Source: Cliona cf. orientalis (Eukaryota > Porifera > Demospongiae > Clionaida > Clionaidae). Taken from it: 64,000 bases of DNA. The notes under the pieces are model-generated. The model had not been told where the DNA came from, searched no databases, and saw only the letters and a program-made list of their open reading frames with translations. The stretch is taken from contig OZ005689.1 of the NCBI GenBank assembly GCA_963930775.1, positions 6,115,569 to 6,179,568 of the forward strand, written 5' to 3'. The translations under genes and the position numbers were made by a program. Shown here piece by piece: positions 13,101-24,700 of this stretch (the stretch's first letter is position 1; each line of letters opens with the position of its first letter).

Positions 13101-13235
13101 CTGTGTATTATTACAGAAACAGAAAGTAAAGTGATTGAAGAAGAGAGGCAGCAAGAGAGGGAGCAGGGAGTGGACAGGAGGAAGCAGCTAAAGGAGGCAA
13201 GTAAGACTAAGAAACTTATTGAAGAACTTAGCTAG
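8516..13235 (+). CDS. ZNHIT2: zinc finger HIT domain-containing protein 2 (ZNHIT2)
   Basis: ZNHIT2 is an HSP90/R2TP-associated factor that assists U5 snRNP assembly. Eleven exons join to 421 codons plus stop: 8516-8610, 8665-8743, 8900-8970, 9095-9237, 9858-9976, 10206-10334, 10527-10643, 10996-11088, 11716-11881, 12194-12328 and 13117-13235. Residues about 30-60 form the zf-HIT finger: ICNIC created across intron 1, then YTCPRCNIRYCSLSCY and HGQCSESFYRDCF. The middle has LEERLAGLDLDKEIDSVWQK and VYTPWWE. A conserved helix-rich C-terminus follows (CLRYNILNVLYAYVYTVRLF; ARKKVYFFVLFSNEF). The end KKLIEELS mirrors the LIEEL terminus of vertebrate ZNHIT2. The ATG at 8516 is the only one in frame before the finger. 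Length is close to the roughly 400 residues of the human protein. All introns have GT-AG borders. Introns hold GA repeats and nested MITEs. Fragments of this gene are duplicated at 19.2 and 27.9-28.7 kb. Confidence 0.95.
9608..9762. mobile_element. hairpin element in ZNHIT2 intron 4
   Basis: ATATCCACTATACATCCCTA at 9609 pairs with GGGATTTATAGTGGATGTGA near 9739, and GCTTGCTTTT pairs with AAAAAGCAAGC, giving imperfect arms of about 33 bp. The motif GTTAAGCGCTCTTGACTTG follows each arm as a direct repeat (about 9669 and 9789). Probably a MITE relic; the family is not recognised. Confidence 0.5.
10043..10126. repeat. (GA)n microsatellite in ZNHIT2 intron 5
   Basis: About 40 GA units with one GGGGG interruption. 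Here the purine strand is the sense strand, so unlike the PPIP5K repeats it cannot act as a polypyrimidine tract. Confidence 0.95.
11089..11715. other. ZNHIT2 intron 8 (627 bp), duplicated elsewhere
   Basis: Non-coding. Its start (TGAGCTTTATGTGCTAATT near 11099) recurs at 19488. A later part (ACTTCTCACAGAGTAGGCTA near 11146) recurs at 27915, marking pieces of a shattered second gene copy. It contains an A-rich run at 11389-11409. Confidence 0.7.
12389..12920. mobile_element. outer MITE with GTAGTGTCCCGG termini, interrupted by another element
   Basis: Left end AGTACCGTAGTGTCCCGGG and right end GTCCGGGACACTACAGTACT are inverted repeats. The element lies in ZNHIT2 intron 10. It was itself invaded by the hairpin MITE at 12564-12887, whose 9-bp target duplication CACTTACCC is taken from this element. 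It is non-coding. Confidence 0.75.
12564..12887. mobile_element. hairpin MITE with TAGTCTCGTCCCCAGACCC ends and 9-bp TSD
   Basis: Terminal arms of about 80 bp are near-perfect inverted repeats, covering TAGTCTCGTCCCCAGACCC, then AAAAAGGAGGAAAGGGTCTG and GTACACATCGAGCGCTTTTT. The 9-bp direct repeat CACTTACCC flanks it exactly (12555-12563 and 12888-12896). Termini and duplication length match the autonomous element at 33317-39589, so it is best read as a non-autonomous relative. The interior is GC-richer than its surroundings and non-coding. Confidence 0.88.
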
Positions 13236-13358
13236 CACTGGCCCCAACCTAACTTTATATTCTTGTCATGCATGTAGCTGTTTAACAATAATATCTGGCA
13301 AGACTTTGTATAATAAACGGTCATCACCTACGTAAAATCTCATATCATATGCACCATG

Positions 13359-13585
13359 TACCATATAGCCGGAAATATTGGCGGGCATTAAATTTGGCGA
13401 TTGAGCCCAAAATCGCTATTGCAAGAATATTGGCGGATTTAAATTTGGCGGTTCGGTACGGGATCGCCATAAGTATATATGCGAGTAGGAAATTTTGGCG
13501 GATTTTAATTTGGCGGTTGCAATATAGACCGCCAAACCGCCAAATAATTATTTAATTCCCCGCCAAATTTTCCGGCTATACGGTA
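13359..13585. mobile_element. MITE, TACCGTATAGCCGG family, copy 3
   Basis: Begins TACCATATAGCCGGAAATAT and ends TTTCCGGCTATACGGTA. The GGCGG/CCGCC interior is inverted relative to copy 2. It lies just 3' of ZNHIT2. Confidence 0.85.
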
Positions 13586-13712
13586 TTTTTGAATCTTAAC
13601 CTAACTCTTTACTAATTATGTGCATAGTGTCATAAATCAAATCAAGTGGAGGGTTGTCACTTAAAATCAACACTTGACATAGCTAGCCATAGTCTTAACC
13701 ACTAACACAGCA

Positions 13713-13934
13713 TACCGTATAGCCGGAAAATCTGGCGGGGAATTAAATTTGGTGGTTTGGTGGTCTATACCTACAACCGCCAAATTAAAATCCACCAAAA
13801 TTTCTTACTCGCGTATATACGTATGGCGATCCCGTACCGAACCGCCAAATTTAAATCCGCCGATATTCTTGTAATAGTAATTTGGGGCTTAACCGCCAAA
13901 TTTAATTCCCACCAATATTTCCGGCTATACGGTA
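13713..13934. mobile_element. MITE, TACCGTATAGCCGG family, copy 4
   Basis: The ends TACCGTATAGCCGGAAAAT and ATTTCCGGCTATACGGTA are inverted. It is oriented opposite to copy 3, 127 bp away, so the two copies could pair with each other. Non-coding. Confidence 0.85.
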
Positions 13935-13959
13935 TATAATACACAATGGTAATGATACT

Positions 13960-14250
13960 GTCATAGCAAAAACAAAATTTGAGTAAGAACCTACACAATT
14001 TTGTAAAGAATGAATTGATTACACAAAACAAGATACACATTATAAGTGACAAAAGAATCTGGACTGTTATTACGCAATTAAAAATTAGCTCGATGAGGTG
14101 TATACTTAAAATCATTCTCGTTATTATGATATTTTTTTGGTCTGACTGCACTGTCCTCTGGTATGGCTCAAACTGCTTCTATGGATGAAGTGCTGTCAGA
14201 AGACCCTGCTCTTACTTGGATTCTCACTCCACTGCTCCTGTGCATGTAAA
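13960..14250. repeat. 3' flank shared by Calx genes A and B
   Basis: This stretch closely matches 39893-40146 (for example GGTCTGACTGCACTGTCCTC and ATGGATGAAGTGCTGTCAGA). Both copies lie at the same distance beyond the 3' ends of Calx genes A and B. It is part of a segmental duplication and encodes no recognised product. Confidence 0.85.
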
Positions 14251-14569
14251 AATAATACTATGCATGCAGCATACTTGGGTGCATATAACTAGTTGCACCG
14301 TGCACTATTGAGAATTATTTTAATTTTACGACTGTATGGTACAGTTCAATCGAAAAATCTGGATGAAAAAGTTCTTGAATCAGTAGAAACTTTCATGAAT
14401 AATTTTAATGCCAAGTTGTATGTAGCTATGTACTCCAGCTGCACTATATGTGTTGGGTTTCAATGCAACGTGTATACTGGTATGTTGTTCAGCTTGAGCT
14501 GAAAGCTTATATAAGGCTTTATGACAGGCTAGCTTGTAGTGGTAGCTAGAGCTATAGGATTATAACTGA

Positions 14570-17116
14570 CTATTCAAACCTCTTTGTGTCCTCTTCATCG
14601 ATCTCCTTACTCTCCCGTCGGTGAAGGGCATAGACGGCCGAGCAGAAGGATAAACAGGCCAGCAGGGAACAGCAGAGCAGGAGAGAGGCCAGTATTCCGA
14701 TCATGATCCACAGTACTGTGGTCGTTGGTAGACCACCTCCATTGCCACTGTTGTTCTCTCCCTCAAGACCTGCAGCCGTGTGGGGATCATTCAAAAGACA
14801 GCTAATCAAAGATTGCTCATCTTCCAATTAGTACTATTTTTTCATACAATATTTTCGTCACTTTGCGCAAAACGAAAATTTAACAACGGAATTTTTGCAA
14901 ATTACGGTGTTTAGATTAATGCTTACATGGTGCACAGTAGTTCCTGCGAAATTGTAGCAGCTGCTCATATAAGTGTACAGTGGTGTAACGGTACGTAGCA
15001 TACTCGTCTGGCAAGCGAGAAATCTGTGGCTCGAGTCCCAATTGTAGCAGGCTGTCCTTTTTTCTAGAGTGGGCCTACCTTCAGTCCAATGGGCATTCTC
15101 AGTGGTCTATGACCCATCATTATGCCTGTGCCTATCTATCTATAAGTTAAGTCTGTGCTTGACTACATGTATATTACAGATGTTGCAATCAAGCTCAAAT
15201 CAGTTTAAGCTACATGGTGGAACAGTCAAGTATAGGATATCTTAAGCGGCTCACTGACTTTTGTCCTTGTCAATGATTGTCACCAATGAGGGAGGTTTCA
15301 AAGTTTTACTGTATACAATGGAACCACTATTATAACGAGGACACCCCTGAAATGAGGACATCTCCCTTAATGGTAAAGTTAGCATTGTTGGTGCCGTAAG
15401 CCATAGCAGTGACAAGGGTAATGCTGGTAAAGTTGGTAAAATTAGTAATGTTGGTGTCGTAAGCCATAGCAGCGACAAGGGTAATGTTGGTAAAGTTGGT
15501 AAAGTTAGTAGCGTTGGTGCCGTAGGCCACAGCAGCCACAAGGGTAATGTTGGTAAATTTAAATACTGGTAAGGTTGGTAAAGTTAGTAATGTTGGTGTC
15601 GTAGGCCACAGCAGCGACAAGGGTAATGCTGGTAAAGTTGGTAAAGTTAGTAGTGTTGGTGCCGTAGGCCACAGCAATGACAGACTGTAACTTAGTGTAA
15701 TCTGCTGTAACCTACTGTAACCAGCTGTAACCTCATAATTATTGCAAAATTAATGTAAGGGGGGACCCTTACATGTAATTGGGCTGATTACAGCAAGTTA
15801 CGGTAGACCATAACTTACTGTAACCAGCTGTATCACTCATTAATTCCTTACGTCCTCTTGTAGTAGCTGTGACAATGACTGGTATGGCAAATCCCGATTC
15901 ATCGCACACACTGGCAAACTCATTCCCAGCACACATGATGACATTGTAGGCCGTTTCCCTCTTAATGGTTTGATCCACCGTGTGTTCGCAGTGATCAACT
16001 ACACGTCCCGACGATAGATCGGTCTTGCAGTTGGCCTTTGTCACCGTGTACTGATGCCTCTTGATCTTCATGTCACCTTGACCATTGGCTGCTTGTCTGT
16101 TAATTCTCACGGAAGAGCCTCTAGCCGTACGACTATCTCGTATCGATGGCGGTGGACTTCTGACTTGAATCGATTCGATTGTGATGTCGTATTCATGGAT
16201 AGGTCCAAGTTCGTGTCTCTCTATGGTCCACGAGATTGTGATGGCTTCTTCGGTGAATGTGATGGCTCCAAGACTCGGCTGGTTTGGGATTCCTGTATTC
16301 AATGAAGTTAGCATTAGTTTTGAGTGTGGAACTTGCATCCCCTCCTCAGTGGGCAAGTGCACAATTTAGCAAACATGCAGCTACAACCATTAGGTTTGTG
16401 CATTACAAACATAGTATGTTTGTAATGCACAAAGCTTTTGTAATTAATAGTTGTAGCTGCATATTTGTGTAAGTAACTCTCTGAAACTCTCAATATTGGG
16501 CCGGGTAAGTTACATATTTGTGAGATTACGCGTAAGATGTCTGGTGATTCAGAAATGTTCCCCTCAATTACTGAAAATGGATCGCTACATCTTCCTCCAC
16601 TTAACTCAGTTCAAATATACAAATTGATCATCGTCGTTTAAACATAAGGTATGTGTGCCTGTTGATTGTGTGTGCACGTATATATATACTCTTAGACTAT
16701 TCATTCTACTTTCCACTGTAAATTGTTCCATGGAATAATACACTACTGCTATATATAACATTTTGGTAGCAACTATGAATGTAGAGTATTTTTAAGTGTA
16801 GTGTAGGCAAAAAATTAATATAGATAACCATGAAAACCATAATAACCGGTGATTATAGTTTTCCCACATATCATGCAACCTTCAATATCTTCCTACGCCT
16901 ATGCAAAATACACTCACGTTCGTCATCCAGGATAGTAATATGAATGCTATCACTTCCAAATATGCTGTCAGCACTGATAGTGACAGGTGTATTGTATTCT
17001 GCTAACTGGTTGTCCACCGTAGTGATGCTGACGACGGCTGATGTCTCGTTTGGCAGGAGAGTGAGAACATTTGGAGTGATCATGAAAAGCCCCGGATCAG
17101 CTGCAAGAGAGAGAGA

Positions 17117-17156
<40 letters not shown>

Positions 17157-18858
17157 TGAGGGCCAACTTTTTATCAACGCTGTAAGTGGTATCTAAATAC
17201 ACACAATTATTAGTAGCAGATAACTATAATAATAATTATTATACCTAAATTTACTATTCTCACACCCCAGCTAAATAGATCCTTCTTTAAACTTGTACTT
17301 CAGCCACACACACACACACACACACACACACATGAATTCACACATACACAATAATATCATACACACACACTCCTACATACAGTATCACATGTGCACACAC
17401 TCAATGAGTTAATTAACATAATAAATATTATAAAGCACACACTCATTCACACCTCCACTGAATGTTACGTTCACTAGTATCTCTGTTTGGCCTTGTTTTT
17501 CAATTCGTAGGAGCTCTACAGTCCCTCCATCTTCTCTCACCACAATGGGATTACCGGTAATCAGTGGAACATACCTGATTGAAAAAGCTATTAAAAAAGG
17601 AAAATTAACAGATTATTATTGTACACTTGTATTGTAGGGTGGTTTTTGATCACATGGCAAATTGCAAATTTACTATTATGGTCTATTTCATATCAAATTG
17701 TTATAGTATTATAGCACATGCACATTAGCTAATAATTATTAATTTTGGCGAGTGCATTTCAATCACAATAATTATAATTATTGAGCTCACAGTCTTGGTC
17801 ATCTATAGAGATTCTTATGCAGTCTCTGTTGCTATCGTACTCAATTGTATCCACAGGGGGCAACTGGCTCGCATTCAGAAACAGTAGAAAATACTCCTCC
17901 AGTTCTCGAATGGTGTCATCTATGAGACTAATGTCGACAGTGAATTTATAACTTTGACCGGGGCCAAGAGCATCGCTTGGAATTTGTGTATCCATTTGTT
18001 GTCCAATAAAATCACTCTCTGCAACAAGGAATTACTACACATAATTCTACCATTAAGTATATAAGAAGCTCATGATAGGGGGCTTAATTGGAGGGGCTAT
18101 GGCTATAATAATTATAACAGTTATGTTATTGTAGCCCTCTATAGTCCAGTTTTTTTATTAATTTTAGTAAGGCAGTAGCTATAGCCCCTATGACTACTTG
18201 GAATGAAGCTGGATATAGCTACAATGGAGATGAGCTTGAGATAGGTTAATTGTTGGCAAACCTGAGTTGAATCCTCTCAATAAAGTAACTGTTAAGGTCA
18301 CAGCATTTACCTTCAGCAGGATCGATGCTGGTAGATCTGGCAATAATGGAGTCACAGCTGTTTCGATATCTACTAGGGTCAGCTTGGTACTGGGCCACAG
18401 TCAGTGGTATGACCGTCACAGTCAGGTTCTCTGTGGTATCACCCTCAACTCTTCCAGATGTTGTAACGTTAGAAGCATTCTCCATCACTCTTAGATCGGA
18501 GTTATCTAGAAGCAATCTTACAGAGCCTGCATACATGCATGTGTGTGCAATAAACAATTTTATAGTCATGATTAAAATTAATAGCTACAGGTTAAATCAT
18601 TTTTAGTGACGTAGTACGGCATAGAGCTGCATTGTTGAATCTGTATCGATCACTTTAAAGCAGCTCTGTCTTAATTATTCTGACTATCATAGATCAACCA
18701 CCCCCTACCTATTTTAGCATGATTAAATTAAATCCAGAAACTTAAGGCTTGTGCTGCAGCTATCTTTTATATACAAACATACCTTGACTGTGTACCAGAC
18801 AAAAACTGGTCAAGAGAAATGTTGCATAGATGATGGCGGGTGGTCCAGTCAACAACAT
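14570..18858 (-). CDS. Calx-beta/FN3 single-pass membrane protein, gene A
   Basis: Seven exons, all joined at phase 1, give 492 codons plus stop: 18858-18783, 18526-18311, 18018-17791, 17587-17453, 17100-16918, 16292-15852 and 14769-14570. Exon 1 encodes a signal peptide (MLLTGPPAIIYATFLLTSFC). Exons 2-5 resemble Calx-beta extracellular repeats, with the acidic strand ends EEYFLLFLNAS and the domain-closing ITILDDE. Exon 6 (147 residues) is an FN3-like domain starting IPNQPSLGAITFTEEAITIS. The last exon has a Gly/Asn linker, one transmembrane helix (VLWIMIGILASLLLCCSLLA) and a short acidic tail ending EEDTKRFE. It probably acts at the cell surface; ligand and role are unknown. Paralogue B (40654-54830) has two more Calx exons. 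Exons 2 and 4 have exactly the same lengths in both genes (216 and 135 bp). A CT microsatellite abuts the exon 5 acceptor. Confidence 0.85.
14985..15052 (+). repeat. tRNA-like promoter motif, possible SINE head
   Basis: TGGTGTAACGG (A-box-like) and GGCTCGAGTCC (B-box-like) lie 38-40 bases apart in the right order, as in a tRNA or tRNA-derived SINE. I could not fold a clean cloverleaf, so this is probably a degenerate SINE within an intron of Calx gene A rather than a functional tRNA. Confidence 0.3.
15385..15680. repeat. 63-bp minisatellite in a Calx gene A intron
   Basis: About four copies of a 63-bp unit (GCCGTAGGCCACAGCAGCGA then CAAGGGTAATGCTGGTAAAG). One copy is lengthened by extra TTTAAATACTGG sequence. 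Open frames here reading Leu-Pro-Thr-Leu repeats are artefacts. Part of a Tc1-like MITE end lies immediately upstream (15321). Confidence 0.9.
16374..16463. mobile_element. 90-bp palindromic hairpin in a Calx gene A intron
   Basis: TTTGTGCATTACAAACATA pairs perfectly with TATGTTTGTAATGCACAAA around 16413. The outer arms ATGCAGCTACAAC and GTTGTAGCTGCAT extend it. Probably a tiny MITE. Confidence 0.7.
17107..17154. repeat. (GA)n microsatellite at the Calx gene A exon 5 acceptor
   Basis: On the sense strand it is a CT tract ending in TTGCAG directly before exon 17100-16918, so it doubles as the polypyrimidine tract. Confidence 0.9.
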
Positions 18859-19196
18859 CTTGAAAATTTATCGTGTGAGCGGCAACTTAGTAGCTAGCAG
18901 ATTCCTTGCAATATTGCTTTCTGACTCTTTCAGCAAAATTTAATGATTGATCGCCGTTTTGACCTCGTGCATGTTACTTATTATTAGTGGCTAATATGGA
19001 CAGCATACTTCAATTAGCCTGGCATTCTTGTAATACCAAAGGTATTTGCTCTCCATAAGCATGTATATGCCACACAATTCTACATTGCCTATAATATTAT
19101 TATCTCAGTTGTGTATCCTCAAAGTGAATTAGAAGATCAATACCCATGGGCCATCCAGACAGTGACAGAGAAAGGGGAGAAGGCGGAAAATTGGCG

Positions 19197-19506
19197 TATT
19201 GTAGACTATCACTGCCTCACAGTTACATGCATGCAATGATTATGAAGACTTGAGGCAACCAGTTAGCTATATATAGATTTTCAACCTTTTCGCTTTTCGC
19301 CATTGCAAATAGTATATTATAGCTAGTAATTTAAAACCTTTGGTATACATTATTGATTGCCATTCATTTGTACTGCAGACCTTGCTGGATATATCTGGTT
19401 GTCTCTCTTCCAATGCCTCTTTTTCATCGATTAGTGAAGCTCGAGATCTCCACCACGCCATGACCACAGTGAAACCGGTGAGTGAAGTGAGCTTTATGTG
19501 CTAATT
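19197..19506 (+). pseudogene. ZNHIT2 exon 8 relic with flanking introns
   Basis: Matches 10830-11118 of ZNHIT2, including intron 7 sequence, the exon 8 stretch (CTTGCTGGATATATCTGGTT) and the start of intron 8. The exon copy has a 6-base insertion (GAGATC) near 19443 and an AAACCG end in place of AAACAG. It is an isolated exon with no adjoining gene, so it is a dead fragment of a segmental duplication. Confidence 0.9.
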
Positions 19507-20671
19507 ACACTATAAATCCTTTGGTAAGGCCCATGCAGAGCATGTGTCTTGCTGGCCATGCCTATCAACTGCTCATGCACACAATCTAGCATAGGTAAAG
19601 GTTGTCAAGAAGCATTAAATTTGATATTGCTGTCAGAGAGAAGAAATCGAGCATAAAACAAACCTTTCATTTATCTGTAATATTTTTTCAGAGGTGAGAA
19701 AATTTCACACCTGTATGAAATCCTGACAATGTAGTCGAGTGGGTGCATGTGCATTAATTAAAACTTGACTCATGGGTGTGGTATAAAATTGCACTCTTTG
19801 TGTAGTTGCTGCAGCGCCAAACTCAAAAATGCTTCACGAAGGATGAAAATGCTGGGCTTTTGCACAATCATTTCTGAAACAATGAATGCACTTGAGTGCA
19901 GAACCCTCACCCTACATGTATGACTCATGCGCATGTATAGCATGGCTCACTGCGTATGCTTATTCAATATCAGGAATATTACTGAACTACATGTACGTAC
20001 CCTGCACCTGAACTGTTCAAGTCTCAGTCAGTGCATGATCTAGGAGTAGGGGAAGGCACCTGGCTATGTCACTATAGTATATACAAACTGAAAGCTTCTG
20101 TGACAACCTAAACTGAATTATGCACTTGAGAGCCACTGCCTGTTTACATGCACTGTCACTGCATTGACAACTGACCAGCAAGGCACAGAATGTAGCTGAG
20201 GTAAGAGCCATGTAAACACACATGGGCAGCAGCTGCACATTACTACACCACTGGGCAGGACTTAGCTACATGATCACTATTCCTTTGTGTCTGTATACCT
20301 CGAATGCGTACTTTCTCTCAGACGATCCTTACCATTTAGCATAGGAGGGTTGCGACGGACGGACGGACAAAAATCGCCAAACGATTGCAGTAAATAGAAA
20401 GGAGAAAATGCAATTTTTGTTCCCTTGGGTTCCGTACGTAAACGACATGCCCTGTCTGTGCATATACTTTCTAGGTGTAAAATTACGTGTAGAACACAAT
20501 GGTCAAGGTTAGAAGTTCTGAAACTGTTCCGTTCTCGATGTATTACATATACTCAGGCCTTCCCCACATAATAATATATTATAGTCTATCGATCGACTCC
20601 TGGACCATGGTATTATGTGTTGACAGCAATATTCGTGACAAGTTAACATGCACAATCTATTTACTATCGGT
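19507..20671. other. intergenic DNA, nothing recognised
   Basis: No coding exon or RNA gene found. Short GGACGGACGGAC simple sequence occurs at about 20355. Small ORFs show no domain features. Confidence 0.5.
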
Positions 20672-21111
20672 ATAATATTATTATGTCAAATACGCTAGTG
20701 TATGAATAACAATTTGGCGTGTTTGCACACACTACCTGATGCATGCATGATAATGGGACCATGCAGGTAATATGTACGTAGTGACTCCTCTACTTTAATT
20801 TACTGTACCCATATTGATGCTATGATTGTAATCATGCATGAGAACTCTCATGGGACAAGCTTAAGTAGTACCCCCAGTTTGTTATTTTCACAATCTGACT
20901 GATCATAATTAAGATCTGTATATAATTATAATATGTATGTCCGTTCGTGAATGACAAACTGGTTTGTATGTACTAGCTACTTGTCCATGGAAAGTTCTCA
21001 TGATCATGATAAGTTAATAACTACTACTTACCAAGATCATGCGTCAAGTAGTTTGTGCAAACACGCCAATCTGTCATGCATTCACAACATTAAGCTGACA
21101 TAATTATTATA
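20672..21111. mobile_element. MITE of about 440 bp with long imperfect TIRs
   Basis: The left arm (TTGGCGTGTTTGCACACACT near 20713) pairs with the right arm (GTTTGTGCAAACACGCCAAT near 21052). The outer parts TTATTATGTCA and TGACATAATTA also pair, giving arms of about 60-75 bp. It is non-coding and lies 650 bp upstream of the large beta-helix gene. Confidence 0.75.
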
Positions 21112-21760
21112 TTCTCAGTGAGGTAGTAGGGGGTAAGACTCCCGTGTTGGTGATCTGGATAAGGCTTCAGTAAACTTTCCACTTGATTAAATTAAATAAC
21201 TGTTGCATTCCCAATAACTGACGTAAATGGAGCACTATAACTATATCTATATATAGAGAAAACAACATAAATTTCCTATACTTGTTAGGAAAAATGTGTT
21301 ACGTAGGATAGGGCAAAATTCACCACACACATTAATTCCGCCCTATCCTATTAATGTAATGTTTTGGTAAACAGGACATGTAGGAAGTCTTATTTTTTTG
21401 TTAAAAGCAAGTATCTCTATAGGCTAATAGTCAGAGCAGCGAGAATCATCCAATCACTGAGCAGTGAGCAATCAATCATTACATTAAACCTTCATTTCTA
21501 ATACGTCAAAATTCTTCACCAGCATTATTATATAGAATTCAAGCAGAATAACAGGCAACCAGAACCTGCCTCAAGTAAGATCTGCCAGAGTCTTACTACA
21601 TTTATATTCATTTAAACATTCTTTGTCCTCATCTTAGTTGTTGTATTTTTCTTCATTAATTAAATAGTACCTCAGTTTTTAAAGGCCATCATGCCTTGCA
21701 TTAGCTTTTGCTGTTCATATTGATCCCTTATATCAGCATCAGTAAAAAAAAAAAGGCATC
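21112..21760. promoter_or_regulatory. 5' region of the intronless 1516-aa gene
   Basis: AT-rich DNA with no coding exon. A small hairpin (AGGATAGGGC and GCCCTATCCT) lies at 21305-21350. An A11 run lies 12 bases before the ATG at 21761. The promoter assignment rests on position alone. Confidence 0.35.
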
Positions 21761-24700
21761 ATGAGTCTCTTGACTCTATCACTTGTCATCCTCTGCTCTC
21801 TAAATCAAGCAGCCAGTGAGGTCTATTATATCACAACCAACTCAGCTGACCTTTACATCATGCAGCCATGTTTAACCCTCTCCCAGTTTGCTGCTATCTC
21901 AAGCCATTCCCTCCACTCCAACACCACACTGGTCTTCCTCCCTGGAACACACCACCTCAGCAATGTCAACCTAACATTGTCAAACGTGGACAACTTTGTA
22001 ATGAAGTCTGAGAACTCAACAGCACAAATCAAATGTATAAGTGACTCAGCTATGCATTTCAGTCGCTCACAGCACATTCACATCACCAACCTCGAATTTA
22101 TCGGATGTGGAGGAAATCAAGTGAGATATGTTGAAGAATTCGTGGTCAAAGATACAAAGTTTGAAGGTCATGATAACAGTTCAACTGCACTAGAGCTAAT
22201 TGAAACAACAGCACAGATTGTCAATGGTACTTTTGTATGCAATAGAAAAGGATCATACAGAGAATGTATTGAAGTATTCGATCGTGAATCTGGTTGTTTG
22301 TTTGAGGGATTCATTGGTGGTGCAATTACTGCTATCAACAGTACAGTTGATATCAGTGGAAGCAGATTTGAAGATAACAAGGCAGACCTTGGTGGAGCTA
22401 TATCTACAGAACAGGAGAGCATTATTAACATGAGTGATAATGTGTTTATTAGTAACAGTGCAAGCAGTGGAGGAGGTGTACTGTATTCCAGCAACAGTAC
22501 TATCACAATAAAAGCAAGTGGATTTCATGACAACAATGCCAGCAATGGATCCGGAGGAGCACTGGCTTCCATCAACAGTGCTATCAGAATAAAAGTAAGT
22601 GAATTCCATGATAATAGTGCCATCAGTGGAGGAGTACTGGCTTCCAGCAGCAGTGCTATCACAATAGAGGCAAGTAAATTTCATAATAACAGTGCCATCT
22701 ACTGGGGAGGAGTACTGGCTTCCATCAGTGCTATCAGAATAAAAGCAAGTGACTTACAAGATTACAATGCCTTCATAGAAAGTTTACTGCATTCCAACAG
22801 CAGTACAATCACAATAGAGACTGTGGCAAGTGAATTTTATAACAGTGTCTACGATGGAGGAGTACTGGATTCCAGCAGCAGTACTGTCATAATAAAAGCA
22901 AGTGAATTTCATGATAATTATGCCATCTCAGGAGGAGTACTGCACTCCATCCACAGTAATATCAAAATAGAAACAAGTGAATTTTGTGATAACAACGCCA
23001 CCAATAGAGGTGGAATACTGTATTTTCAATCCACCATTATCACAATAGCTGGTAGTAACTTCACTAATAACATTTCACCGATTGGAGCAATTATTCATGC
23101 AACATCCAGATCTGTGATTCAGCATACGTATGGCTATTTCCTAATTGATAACAACATAGCTGATAAGTATGCTGTGATATACTTATCAGACTCAGAATTC
23201 ATTGGAAATGGCTCAGGAAATGCTACTGTAACATTCTCAAACAATTTGGGATCATTCGTGGCATTCAACAGCAACATCACCTTCAATGGTTGCACTACAT
23301 TTGTGAATAACCAACCATCACAAACTGTCTCGGGTGACTTCAAAGAAGGAGGTGCAATAACTCTATTTCAGAGCAATGTATTTTTTGATGGAGAATGCAA
23401 TCTTGAATACAACAATGCTGAAAAAGGTGGAGCAATACATTCCACTGAGAGTAAACTCTATGTGAATGGTGATGTAACTATAGCGCACAACACAGCCACT
23501 GGAAATGGAGGAGGTGTCTATCTCTCAAACAGCGAACTAAACTGCCAATGGGAAAGCTACTTTGAACTTAATAATAATACAGCAGTGAGCAAAGGGGGAG
23601 GACTCCACGCCATTGGCTCATCTATCAAGGCAGCTTCATCCTTTGTTGGATGGCCCCAATACGAATACGCTGGTGCAATAATAGACATGAGTAGAAATGC
23701 ATCCAGGTACCGATACCTATACACTGGTGCAAGAATAAACATCACAGGAAATGCAGCAGAGAGGGGAGGTGGATTATCACTGGAAGCCAATGCAAAACTT
23801 TATATCCTGAAATATGATTACACGACGTTTTATAATGACAGTAATACAATAACATTCACGGCCAACAGTGCAGACTACGGTGGAGCAATACATGTGGATG
23901 ATGATACCAACTCTGGTACATGTGCTAGCAACACAGAGACAGAATGCTTCTTTCAAGTACTTGCTCTTTATAGTTATAGTAGTTCATACCTCATGATCAG
24001 TACACAGAGTATTCACTTCTCACAAAACCATGCTAACATTTTTGGCTCCATTCTCTATGGAGGACTACTAGACAGATGTGCTGTGAGTCCATTTGCTGAA
24101 ATTCTCAATAAGTACCCACGTGGCTTTAAAGTCAGAGGTAATGGGATTGCTTACTTTAAAAATGTGTCCACTCCTACATACGTGATTAACACAAACCTCT
24201 CAGTATCATCTGATCCAGTTCGAGTGTGTCTTTGCTTCAATGCTGACAAAAATAATGACTGTGACCACCAATACTACACTGAGATTAAAAAAGGACAAAC
24301 ATTCACACTCTCAGTTGTTGCTATTGATCAGAATGGCCAACCAGTTAGTGCAACGATCCAAACCTCCCTCCACTTCACTAAGAGTGGACTAGCTGAAGGC
24401 CAACTGGCTAGGAGAATACCTGCTAAGTGTACTAATTTGACATTCAATGTTGTTTCACGCCATGTCTTTGAAAATCTGTCCCTATATGCCTCAGGCGGTC
24501 CATGCAAGGATGCTGAATTGTCTAGGGCAACAATACAAATCCGCTTTCTTCCTTGCAGCTGTCCAATTGGATTACAAGAATCAGGAATGAACAACACAAA
24601 CTGTACATGTGACTGTCACAGCAATATCAGTCAATATGTGCATCAGTGTAACAGCCACACTGGATTATTGTTCAAACAGCCTCAAACCAGAGCCTGGATT

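Noticed and set aside
14985..15052. Functional tRNA gene
   Set aside because: A- and B-box-like motifs only; no convincing acceptor or anticodon stem.
15251..15677. ORFs with Leu-Pro-Thr-Leu-Pro repeats
   Set aside because: Products of the 63-bp minisatellite lying in a Calx gene A intron; the reading direction agrees with no exon.
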